Program-made: the position numbers and the translations under genes
Shown: positions 7,168 to 13,310 of the stretch, piece by piece
Position numbering within the stretch: the stretch's first letter is position 1
Layout: each line of letters opens with the position of its first letter
Notes under the pieces: generated by a model
Databases searched by the model: none
What the model was told of the DNA's origin: nothing
What the model saw: the letters and a program-made list of their open reading frames with translations, nothing else
Source: JBLUOA01 sp048060095
GTDB taxonomy: Bacteria; Pseudomonadota; Alphaproteobacteria; Rhodobacterales; Rhodobacteraceae
Length of the DNA stretch: 22,476 nt
Direction: 5' to 3'
Assembly (NCBI RefSeq): GCF_048060095.1
Contig: NZ_JBLUOA010000012.1
Span: forward strand, 1 to 22,476

Positions 7168-8184
7168 TCAGAACTGGTCCTCAAACTTCTTGGCCAAATC
7201 CTCGATGTTTTCCGGCGGCCATTCCTCGACATCCATGCCGAGGTGCAGACCCATGCCGGACAGCACTTCCTTGATCTCGTTCAGCGACTTCCGACCGAAG
7301 TTCGGGGTGCGCAGCATCTCTGCTTCGGTTTTCTGGATCAGATCCCCGATGTAAACGATGTTGTCGTTCTTCAGGCAGTTTGCCGAACGGACGGACAGCT
7401 CAAGCTCATCAACCTTCTTCAGCAGAAGCGGGTTGAATTCCAGACCGTCGTCTTCTTCCTGACGACCAGCCGCTTCGGGTTCGTCGAAGTTCACGAAGAT
7501 CGACAGTTGGTCCTGCAGGATACGGGCCGCGTAAGCGACCGCGTCGTCCGGCGTGACAGAACCGTCTGTTTCCAGTTTCAGCGTCAGTTTGTCATAGTCC
7601 AGAACCTGACCTTCGCGGGTCGGCTGCACATCATAGCTGACCTTGCTGACCGGCGAATAGATCGCGTCGATCGGGATCAGGCCGATGGGTGCATCTTCCG
7701 GCTTGTTCTTTTCCGCCGCGACGTAGCCCTTGCCCTGATTCACGGTCAGTTCCATGAACAGGTCGGCGCCTTCGTCGAGGTGGCAGATCACGTGATCCTT
7801 GTTCAGAATCTCGATCCCTGCGCTTTCGGAAATGTCGCCAGCGGTGACAACGGACGGACCGTTTGCGGAAATCGACAGGCGCTTCGGCCCTTCGACTTCC
7901 ATGCGGATCGCGACGCCCTTGAGGTTCAGTACGATGTCGGTGACGTCTTCACGCACACCAGCGACCGAGGAGAACTCATGCAATACGTTGTCGATCTGGA
8001 CCGAGGTGATCGCCGCGCCTTGCAGCGACGACATCAGAACGCGGCGCAGCGCGTTGCCCATGGTCAGGCCAAAACCGCGTTCCAGCGGCTCTGCAACCAC
8101 CGTCGCCTGACGCGCGGGGTCGTTGCCCGGCTTGATTTCAAGCTGGGTCGGTTTGATGAGTTCTTGCCAATTTTTGTGGATCAT
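7168..8184 (-). CDS. rpoA: DNA-directed RNA polymerase subunit alpha
   Basis: The alpha subunit nucleates RNA polymerase assembly and contacts UP elements and activators. The 338-residue product has an N-terminal domain (MIHKNWQELIKP start, LERGFGLTMGNALRRVLMSS dimerisation segment) and a C-terminal helix-hairpin-helix domain with TPNFGRKSLNEIKEVLSGMG. I chose the ATG at 8182-8184, with GGAGG 8 bases upstream, because alphaproteobacterial RpoA begins MIHKNW; a longer frame to 8199 adds 5 residues. It is separated from rpsK by a 110-base gap containing a terminator-like hairpin. Confidence 0.98.
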   Translation of the reverse strand: MIHKNWQELIKPTQLEIKPGNDPARQATVVAEPLERGFGLTMGNALRRVLMSSLQGAAITSVQIDNVLHEFSSVAGVREDVTDIVLNLKGVAIRMEVEGPKRLSISANGPSVVTAGDISESAGIEILNKDHVICHLDEGADLFMELTVNQGKGYVAAEKNKPEDAPIGLIPIDAIYSPVSKVSYDVQPTREGQVLDYDKLTLKLETDGSVTPDDAVAYAARILQDQLSIFVNFDEPEAAGRQEEDDGLEFNPLLLKKVDELELSVRSANCLKNDNIVYIGDLIQKTEAEMLRTPNFGRKSLNEIKEVLSGMGLHLGMDVEEWPPENIEDLAKKFEDQF

Positions 8185-8247
8185 GCGTGTCGCCTCCATT
8201 CTTGTTTCCGGCCCATGTCCCTTGCCAGAAACGCCCGAGGTTCAAAA

Positions 8248-8284
8248 AAACACACTCGGACCGATGCGCTTGCATCGATCCGAG
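8248..8284 (-). terminator. Terminator-like hairpin between rpsK and rpoA
   Basis: On the minus strand CTCGGA-T-CGATGC, loop AAGC, GCATCG-G-TCCGAG forms a 13-position stem with one mismatch at the T/G position (12 Watson-Crick pairs), then TGTG and seven T residues. The form is close to an intrinsic terminator, but it lies inside an operon, so partial termination or attenuation ahead of rpoA is more likely than a full stop. Confidence 0.6.
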
Positions 8285-8294
8285 CTTGGTACAA

Positions 8295-8684
8295 TCAGAC
8301 GCGGCGGCGCTTTGGTGGGCGACAGCCGTTATGTGCGATCGGCGTCACGTCACGGATCGACGTGATGTTGAGGCCGACAGCCGCCAGAGCGCGCAATGCG
8401 CTTTCACGGCCAGAGCCGGGGCCCTGCACTTCGACTTCGATGGTTTTGACGCCGTGTTCCTGAGCCTTCTTGGCCGCATCTTCCGCAGCCATCTGAGCGG
8501 CGTAAGGTGTCGATTTCCGCGAGCCCTTAAAGCCCATGGTCCCAGCGGAGGACCAGGAAATCGCATTGCCCTGCACGTCAGAGATCAGGATTTTGGTGTT
8601 GTTGAACGACGAATTCACATGGGCCACGCCCGATGCGATATTCTTACGCTCTTTCTTCTTCGTACGAACTTTATCGCGTGCCAT
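8295..8684 (-). CDS. rpsK: 30S ribosomal protein S11
   Basis: S11 is a platform protein of the small subunit near the E site. The 129-residue product matches the family end to end: HVNSSFNNTKILISDVQGNA, SSAGTMGFKGSRKSTPYAAQ, VQGPGSGRESALRAL and the C-terminal PIAHNGCRPPKRRRV. It lies 14 bases downstream of rpsM as in other alpha operons. The gap that follows, before rpoA, carries the terminator-like hairpin. Confidence 0.99.
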   Translation of the reverse strand: MARDKVRTKKKERKNIASGVAHVNSSFNNTKILISDVQGNAISWSSAGTMGFKGSRKSTPYAAQMAAEDAAKKAQEHGVKTIEVEVQGPGSGRESALRALAAVGLNITSIRDVTPIAHNGCRPPKRRRV

Positions 8685-8698
8685 TGTTCAACGCCCCC

Positions 8699-9067
8699 TT
8701 ATTTCTTCTTGCCGGCAATGGCCTTTGCGGGGCCTTTGCGGGTGCGTGCGTTGGTGTGGGTGCGCTGACCGCGAACCGGCAGGTTACGACGGTGGCGCAA
8801 GCCACGGTAGCAGCCGAGGTCCATCAGGCGTTTGATATTCATCTGCGTCTCACGGCGCAGGTCGCCTTCTACGGTCTGGTTCGCGTCGATATGTTCGCGG
8901 ATGGCCAGAACCTCGGCATCGCTAAGCTCGTTCACGCGACGGCTTTCGTCGATGTTCACGGCTTCGCAGATGGATTTCGCCGAAGAGGGGCCAATTCCGG
9001 TGATGTAAGTCAGGGCGATCGGGACCCGCTTGTGGGTCGGGATATTAACGCCGGCGATACGTGCCAC
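8699..9067 (-). CDS. rpsM: 30S ribosomal protein S13 (GTG start)
   Basis: S13 is in the small-subunit head and contacts the P-site tRNA and 50S bridges. The 122-residue product starts ARIAGVNIPTHKRVPIALTY after the initiator, has TGIGPSSAKSICEA and ends with GQRTHTNARTRKGPAKAI, all diagnostic. The start codon is GTG at 9065-9067, with AAGGA about 9 bases upstream. It follows adk after an unusually wide gap of 199 bases, so it may have its own promoter. Confidence 0.98.
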   Translation of the reverse strand: MARIAGVNIPTHKRVPIALTYITGIGPSSAKSICEAVNIDESRRVNELSDAEVLAIREHIDANQTVEGDLRRETQMNIKRLMDLGCYRGLRHRRNLPVRGQRTHTNARTRKGPAKAIAGKKK

Positions 9068-9124
9068 GTGTCACTTTCCTTTTCGTTGCGGTTCCGTCAT
9101 TCCAGAACCTTTTTTCACAACGGA

Positions 9125-9151
9125 AGCCCGAAGGCATTTTGCCTGCGGGCT
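9125..9151. other. GC-rich hairpin in the adk-rpsM gap
   Basis: AGCCCG-A-AGGC, loop ATTTT, GCCT-G-CGGGCT gives ten base pairs and one internal mismatch. No T-run follows on either strand, so a role in mRNA processing or stability is more plausible than termination. Confidence 0.5.
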
Positions 9152-9205
9152 ACTGCTGAATTCTCTGTCGGCAGGGGACGCGTTAATGATTCGTCACCGC
9201 ACCGA

Positions 9206-9228
9206 TTCCCATATGGGAAGGCTGTCAA
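9206..9228 (-). promoter_or_regulatory. Candidate rpsM promoter region: -35 box and 14-bp palindrome
   Basis: On the minus strand TTGACA (9228-9223), a perfect -35 hexamer, is followed by the perfect palindrome TTCCCATATGGGAA (9219-9206). Two GANTC sites, at 9188-9192 and 9204-9208, are adjacent; GANTC is the CcrM methylation site in alphaproteobacteria. No good -10 hexamer stands at 17 bases, so promoter activity is uncertain. Confidence 0.35.
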
Positions 9229-9266
9229 GTATGTGGTTTTGGCCGCCCCGTCAAGGGGTGGACGGG

Positions 9267-9908
9267 TCAGTCCAAAATCGCGGCGATAGAGCTTGCGACC
9301 TTGTCGATTTCCGCAAGGCCATTCACCGACGAAAGTTTGCCATTCGCATAGTAGTAACCGATCAGCGGAGAGGTCTTTTTGTAATACTCCATCAGACGGG
9401 TGCGCAGGCTTTCTTCGTTGTCGTCGGCGCGGTGCTTGAGGTCTTCGCTGCCGCAGACATCGCAGACGCCATCCTTTTTCGTGGGCTTGGTGTCTTTGTG
9501 ATAAACCTCACCGCAATTGCCGCAGGTGAAGCGGCCAACGATCCGGTTGACGAGCGCGGTGTCATCCACCCGCATTTCGATCACGTGATCCAGATGCTGT
9601 TTATATTTCGCCAGCAGATCACCCAGCGCATCCGCCTGCCCCAGCGTCCGGGGGAAGCCGTCAAAGATGAAACCGCCGCCATTGTCGCCCTGAATCTTCT
9701 CTTCGATCAGGCCGATGACGATTTCGTCTGTCACAAGCTCTCCTGCGTCCATGATCGCGGCGACGCGCTTGCCCATCTCTGTGCCAGAGGTGCGGGCTTC
9801 GCGCAGCATGTCACCGGTCGAGAGCTGGATCATCCCCCTCTCATCCACGAGTTTACGGGCTTGGGTTCCTTTACCAGCGCCCGGTGGGCCGAGGAGGATA
9901 ATGTTCAT
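9267..9908 (-). CDS. adk: Adenylate kinase with zinc-binding LID
   Basis: Adk interconverts ATP + AMP and 2 ADP in the cytosol. The 213-residue protein has the P-loop GPPGAGKGT (7-15), the NMP-binding segment STGDMLREA (30-38), FDGFPRT (82-88) and a long LID containing two CxxC pairs (C129/C132 and C149/C152). This four-Cys arrangement is the structural zinc form, absent from E. coli Adk but known in some alphaproteobacteria and Gram-positives. Its ATG overlaps the secY stop by 4 bases, so the two are translationally coupled; adk between secY and rpsM is the normal alphaproteobacterial order. Confidence 0.98.
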   Translation of the reverse strand: MNIILLGPPGAGKGTQARKLVDERGMIQLSTGDMLREARTSGTEMGKRVAAIMDAGELVTDEIVIGLIEEKIQGDNGGGFIFDGFPRTLGQADALGDLLAKYKQHLDHVIEMRVDDTALVNRIVGRFTCGNCGEVYHKDTKPTKKDGVCDVCGSEDLKHRADDNEESLRTRLMEYYKKTSPLIGYYYANGKLSSVNGLAEIDKVASSIAAILD

Positions 9909-11272
9909 CGTCTTGCTGTCCCTTTCTTACCGCGCTTCTTCGACTTACCGCGAAGTTGCGATTTTTCAATCAGGCCTTCGTATTGATGGGCCAGAAGGTG
10001 ACTTTGCACCTGTTGGATCGTGTCCATTGTCACCGAAACGACAATCAGGACCGATGTGCCGCCAAAATAGAAAGGAATGGCGAGTTGGGAACGCAAAATC
10101 TCAGGTAAGAGACAAACTGCCGCAAGATAACCGGAGCCAAGGACCAGCAGCCGCGTGACAACGTAATCAAGGTATTCCGCGGTGCGCTTGCCCGGACGGA
10201 TGCCGGGAACAAACCCGTTCTGGTTCTTCAGGTTGTCGGCGACGTCATCCGTCTTGAAGCTGACGTTGAACGTATAGAAGAACGTAAAGAACACGATCAT
10301 CGCGGTGAAGAACGCAAGGTAGAGCGGCTGGCCGGGGCCGAAATAGGCGAGGATCGTCGACATCACCGGACCGGTCTGGCTGCCCGAGAATGTCGCAAGC
10401 GTCGTCGGCAGCAGCAGCAGGGAGCTGGCAAAGATCGCAGGAATCACACCGGCGGGGTTCACCTTGACGGGCAAGTGGCTGGTGCCGCCGTCATAGACCT
10501 TCATCCCGACCTGACGGCGCGGGTATTGGATGTGGATCTTACGCAGCGCGCGTTCCATGAAGACAACGAAGGCGATCACGGCCACGACCATGACCAGCAC
10601 GCCGATAATCACCGCGGGCGATATCGCACCCGACCGCCCTTGGCTGAGGAATTGCGCCAGCGCCGCCGGAACCTCGGCGACGATGCCGACGAAGATGATC
10701 AGCGAAATACCGTTGCCGATGCCGCGTGCGGTGATCTGCTCACCCAGCCACATCAGGAACATCGTGCCGCCAACCAGCGTCACAACGCAGGACGCGACAA
10801 AGAACCAGTAGGGAATATCGGCCTGAACCAACTCGCCAGCTTGCAGGCTTACCGCTAGGCCATAGGCTTGGAACGTCGCAAGAAACACCGTGCCGTAGCG
10901 GGTGTATTGGTTGATCTTCTTGCGGCCCTGTTCGCCCTCTTTCTTCAACTGTTCCAGCTTCGGGACCATCGCGGTCAGAAGCTGAACGATGATCGAGGCA
11001 GAGATGTAGGGCATGATCCCCAACGCGAAAATCCCCATACGGGCCAGCGCGCCGCCGGTGAACATCGACAGGATACCGCCGATCCCCGCGGATGCCTCTT
11101 CCATGAAGCTGCGAAGGGCGTTGCCGTCGATGCCGGGAACCGGAATGTAGGTGCCAAGCCGATAGACGATCAGCAAACCGAGGGTGAATAGGATGCGCTG
11201 ACGCAGCTCGGTCGCCTTACCCAAGGCGCCCCAGCTCATGTTTGACGCCATTTGCTCTGCCGCAGATGCCAT
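9905..11272 (-). CDS. secY: Preprotein translocase subunit SecY
   Basis: SecY is the protein-conducting channel of the inner membrane Sec translocon. The 455-residue product is highly hydrophobic with ten predicted membrane segments and familiar SecY stretches: YRLGTYIPVPGID (37-49), GIMPYISASIIVQLL, GNGISLIIFVGI, NPAGVIPAIFASSLLLLP and FYTFNVSF. Length matches the family. The C-terminus is strongly basic (KSKKRGKKGTARR). It overlaps adk by 4 bases. The 107-base gap to upstream rplO carries a hairpin with a short T-run. Confidence 0.98.
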   Translation of the reverse strand: MASAAEQMASNMSWGALGKATELRQRILFTLGLLIVYRLGTYIPVPGIDGNALRSFMEEASAGIGGILSMFTGGALARMGIFALGIMPYISASIIVQLLTAMVPKLEQLKKEGEQGRKKINQYTRYGTVFLATFQAYGLAVSLQAGELVQADIPYWFFVASCVVTLVGGTMFLMWLGEQITARGIGNGISLIIFVGIVAEVPAALAQFLSQGRSGAISPAVIIGVLVMVVAVIAFVVFMERALRKIHIQYPRRQVGMKVYDGGTSHLPVKVNPAGVIPAIFASSLLLLPTTLATFSGSQTGPVMSTILAYFGPGQPLYLAFFTAMIVFFTFFYTFNVSFKTDDVADNLKNQNGFVPGIRPGKRTAEYLDYVVTRLLVLGSGYLAAVCLLPEILRSQLAIPFYFGGTSVLIVVSVTMDTIQQVQSHLLAHQYEGLIEKSQLRGKSKKRGKKGTARR

Positions 11273-11293
11273 GCGTGGGCCTCTCTGTCATTG

Positions 11294-11329
11294 AAAACGC
11301 CGCCAGACCGTTCTCCGGGTCAGGCGGCG
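11294..11329 (-). terminator. Hairpin with short T-run between rplO and secY
   Basis: On the minus strand CGCCGCC-T-GACC, an 8-base loop, GGTC-T-GGCGGCG gives 11 pairs around one mismatch, followed immediately by TTTT. The stem is strong but the T-run short, so partial termination or an RNA processing or stability role is most likely. Confidence 0.5.
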
Positions 11330-11379
11330 CTTGGAAAACTAATAGGTATGTAAGGGCCGTTGGGGCCTCTCACAAGCGC

Positions 11380-11865
11380 TTATTCAGCAGGTGCCGCCTC
11401 GGATGCCGGGGTCGTGACGGTCAGTTTACCGCCCGCCTTCTCAACCGCTTCAACCGCGCCTTTGGATGCGCCGGTGACTTCCAGCGTCACTTTCGACGTG
11501 ATTTCACCCTTCGCGAGAATCCGAACACCGTCAAGCTTGCGGCGCACAACGCCGGAGTCAAGCAGCACATCTTCGGTGATGGCCTTCTTCGCGTCGAGCT
11601 TTTTCGCGTCGATGAATTTCTGCAAAATGCCAAGGTTTACAACGGCATACTTCTTACGGTTCGGCTTGTTAAAGCCGCGCTTCGGCAGACGCTGGTAGAG
11701 CGGCATCTGGCCACCCTCATACCCCTTGATCGCCACACCCGAACGGGATTTCTGACCCTTGATACCACGGCCAGCGGTTTTACCCATGCCAGAGCCGGGA
11801 CCACGGCCAACACGCTTGCGGGATTTGGTTGCGCCTGGATTATCGCGCAGTTCATTCAATTTCAT
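11380..11865 (-). CDS. rplO: 50S ribosomal protein L15
   Basis: L15 is a late-assembling large-subunit protein. The 161-residue product begins MKLNELRDNPGATKSRKRVG, followed by the glycine-rich RGPGSGMGKTAGRGIKGQKS region and GGQMPLYQRLPKRGF, all diagnostic. The C-terminus is an Ala/Glu/Pro tail (TTPASEAAPAE). The open frame extends far upstream, but I chose the ATG at 11863-11865 from homology and the AAGGAG 7 bases upstream. It is normally next to rpmD; here 1.25 kb of inserted sequence lies between them and a promoter-like element is found about 100 bases upstream of this start. Confidence 0.98.
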   Translation of the reverse strand: MKLNELRDNPGATKSRKRVGRGPGSGMGKTAGRGIKGQKSRSGVAIKGYEGGQMPLYQRLPKRGFNKPNRKKYAVVNLGILQKFIDAKKLDAKKAITEDVLLDSGVVRRKLDGVRILAKGEITSKVTLEVTGASKGAVEAVEKAGGKLTVTTPASEAAPAE

Positions 11866-12013
11866 GTCGCTTCTCCTTTTGCCGGATGCGACCCCCAGCG
11901 ACGGGAGCGGCCGAACACGGCGTTTCATAGTGATTCCGGGCCCACAAAGGACCACCGGAGGCGTATAGACGGGATGATCTGACGGTGCAAGGGGCGAGAG
12001 GCCGACACGCGCC
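11866..12013. other. Leader region between the insert and rplO
   Basis: This first part of a 412-base stretch (11866-12277) without a certain gene holds the ribosome binding site of rplO and the candidate rplO promoter at 11962-11990. The rest of the stretch holds the possible small gene at 12014-12154 and a short GCCAGA-N5-TCTGGC hairpin at 12216-12232. I see no tRNA, insertion sequence or clear direct repeats. Confidence 0.5.
11962..11990 (-). promoter_or_regulatory. Sigma70-like promoter facing rplO
   Basis: On the minus strand TTGCAC (11990-11985), a 17-base spacer and TATACG (11967-11962) resemble the consensus TTGACA-N17-TATAAT. Transcription would start about 90 bases upstream of the rplO ATG, inside the leader. 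It would supply rplO, secY, adk and genes beyond, which are cut off from the upstream operon by the terminator after rpmD. Confidence 0.55.
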
Positions 12014-12154
12014 CTAGTTTTTCGACGTCTCGCGGAGATATTCCGTCCAGCACGGAACCGGGCCGGCGGCCCAAGTCGATTTAATGTGATCGAACAGAGA
12101 GCGGATCGCGGAGGCGGAGGAGGAGAGGATTGAGGTGCGGTTTGCCATCGGCAT
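12014..12154 (-). CDS. Possible small protein, 44-46 residues, unknown function
   Basis: This short frame reads MPMANRTSILSSSASAIRSL, then FDHIKSTWAAGPVPCW and TEYLRETSKN, ending at TAG (12014-12016). Third codon positions are mostly G or C, as in the neighbouring genes and unlike the adjacent nuclease gene, which supports coding. Two in-frame ATGs (12154 and 12148) are possible; upstream GGAA is only a weak ribosome binding site. I recognise no family. It has no clear membrane segment. It lies between the nuclease gene and rplO in the same orientation, and its stop is just upstream of the rplO promoter. It could also be chance. Confidence 0.35.
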   Translation of the reverse strand: MPMANRTSILSSSASAIRSLFDHIKSTWAAGPVPCWTEYLRETSKN

Positions 12155-12277
12155 TCGGGGTGTTCCAATGTGTGAGGGTTGAGTCGCGGCCTGATACGCT
12201 GGGGGACGTGGGTAAGCCAGAGATAGTCTGGCATAGCTGGGCTGCGTTGGGTGCAGGGGTTGGGGGTTACCCCATAT

Positions 12278-13036
12278 TTATATATTGTGGTAGCGAACCG
12301 GGTTCGCTTCGCCTCTTTTTCGCGGTGGAACACGTTTGCGAAGATACTTCTGCTCGATGTTTTTGGAAGCACGTTTGCCTTTAAAGCCGAACCGGCCGTT
12401 CAGATCCTCCGTCTCAAATTCAGGGAAATTTTCCCCGTTAGCGGGTAGCCATGCCTCAAACTCAAAAACTCCAATAACGATACCATTCTCGACCGCCAAT
12501 ACCCACTTGGCCCTATTGGCTCTATCCGCCGAAAGCCTCCACGCAAAGCGCACGGCATCCAAAAGCGACCTCTCCGTCGAACTTTTTCGAACCGCAATCT
12601 CGATAATGGGATCATCAATGTTTGCATCTTCCGCCGCGTATCTCTCAATCAGTTGTTTTGCGTGTGCAGACCCCCGGTCAGAATTGTGGTGTCCGGCAAC
12701 CAAATTACTAAGGCCTGGAAAAGCATCAATTAGCGCACCTTCGACTTCGAGGGCGGTTGCATCGTCCAATCCGTGACGATGGATTACGTGTACGACATCG
12801 AGTCCACTGTTTCTTATCTCGCGTATCAACGTCAACTTTGCTGATACATCGTCATCGTCGTTTTCGGCTAGCTCGGTAGAAGATAGATCGTCCGCGACAT
12901 GCGCAAAAACGCGATTCCCCTTTCCTTTTCCAACATAAAATGTTTCGCCGTTTCTGGGATCAATTAGTCGGTAGACATACGACTTCAATTCTTGCGCCAC
13001 CTCGGACGAGAAGTTTTCATCTCGATTTTCTTCCAC
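12278..13036 (-). CDS. GIY-YIG nuclease-family protein (LEM-3-like) inserted in the spc operon
   Basis: The N-terminal half (about 18-120) has the GIY-YIG pattern in the variant seen in LEM-3-like bacterial proteins: Y20-V-Y22, FYVGKGKGNR (33-42) with YVG as the second triad, Arg42, His46, a glutamate in ALEVEGALIDAF (E97 or E99) and Asn111 in LSNLVAGHHNSDRGSA. The expected catalytic positions are all present, so the nuclease is probably active. Residues about 155-252 form a separate domain (WVLAVENGIVIGVFEFEAW, NGRFGFKG, ANPVRYHN) that I cannot assign. The start is GTG at 13034-13036 with GGGGA upstream. GC is about 46% in three counted 60-base lines, against about 59% in flanking genes. The gene sits behind an intrinsic terminator. 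Function in vivo is unknown; DNA cleavage is a family inference. Confidence 0.85.
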   Translation of the reverse strand: MEENRDENFSSEVAQELKSYVYRLIDPRNGETFYVGKGKGNRVFAHVADDLSSTELAENDDDDVSAKLTLIREIRNSGLDVVHVIHRHGLDDATALEVEGALIDAFPGLSNLVAGHHNSDRGSAHAKQLIERYAAEDANIDDPIIEIAVRKSSTERSLLDAVRFAWRLSADRANRAKWVLAVENGIVIGVFEFEAWLPANGENFPEFETEDLNGRFGFKGKRASKNIEQKYLRKRVPPRKRGEANPVRYHNI

Positions 13037-13050
13037 TTTTTTGGTTCCCC

Positions 13051-13086
13051 AAAGAAAAAGGTCCGCCGAAATTATCGGCAGACCTT
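13051..13086 (-). terminator. Strong intrinsic terminator after rpmD
   Basis: On the minus strand AAGGTC-T-GCCGA, a 5-base loop, TCGGC-G-GACCTT forms an 11-pair stem with one mismatch, followed by TTTCTTT. It begins 24 bases after the rpmD stop and lies before the nuclease gene. This is the best terminator inside the ribosomal block and probably ends most transcripts of the upstream operon. Confidence 0.8.
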
Positions 13087-13110
13087 ACAAATTCAAGTAT
13101 AACTGCGACC

Positions 13111-13299
13111 TTAACCGCGTTCTTCGATGATCTCTACGAGATGCGGGATCTTGGCGACCATGCCGCGGATTGCGGGGGTGTCTTCAAGCTCGCGGGTCTT
13201 GTGCATCTTGTTGAGGCCGAGCCCGATCAGCGTCTTGCGCTGGATTTCCGGGCGGCGGATCGGGGAGCCGATCTGTTTTACAACGATGGTTTTTGCCAT
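13111..13299 (-). CDS. rpmD: 50S ribosomal protein L30
   Basis: L30 is a small large-subunit protein. The 62-residue product has the family pattern TIVVKQIGSPIRRPEIQRKT, LIGLGLNKMHKTRELEDTPA and IRGMVAKIPHLVEI. The ATG at 13297-13299 is preceded by GAGGAGA. It follows rpsE by 11 bases as usual, but downstream the normal neighbour rplO is displaced by a terminator and the nuclease cassette. Confidence 0.98.
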   Translation of the reverse strand: MAKTIVVKQIGSPIRRPEIQRKTLIGLGLNKMHKTRELEDTPAIRGMVAKIPHLVEIIEERG

Positions 13300-13310
13300 G
13301 GGTTCTCTCC

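Noticed and set aside
6841..8463. A 540-codon plus-strand frame across rplQ, rpoA and rpsK
   Set aside because: It spans three well-identified minus-strand genes and their gaps and resembles no protein; it is an antisense shadow.
9067..9905. Missing infA/rpmJ between secY and rpsM
   Set aside because: In alphaproteobacteria adk normally stands between secY and rpsM and rpmJ lies elsewhere, so the absence is ordinary.
12216..12277. Possible tRNA or structured RNA around GCCAGA-N5-TCTGGC
   Set aside because: Only one short stem resembles a tRNA arm; no acceptor stem, T-loop or CCA pattern could be assembled on either strand.
12292..12308. 17-bp palindrome (AGCGAACC-G-GGTTCGCT) near the end of the nuclease gene
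   Set aside because: It falls inside coding sequence for the conserved basic C-terminus; T residues follow only on the plus strand, where no gene ends. Not called as a terminator or operator.
11866..12372. N-terminal extension of rplO by about 169 codons
   Set aside because: The open frame runs upstream by chance; the L15 family starts at MKLNEL, and the ribosome binding site is directly before that ATG.
13096..13101. TATACT on the minus strand as a -10 box for the nuclease gene
   Set aside because: The hexamer is good, but the sequence 17 bases upstream (AAGAAC) is a poor -35, and transcription would start right at the terminator stem.
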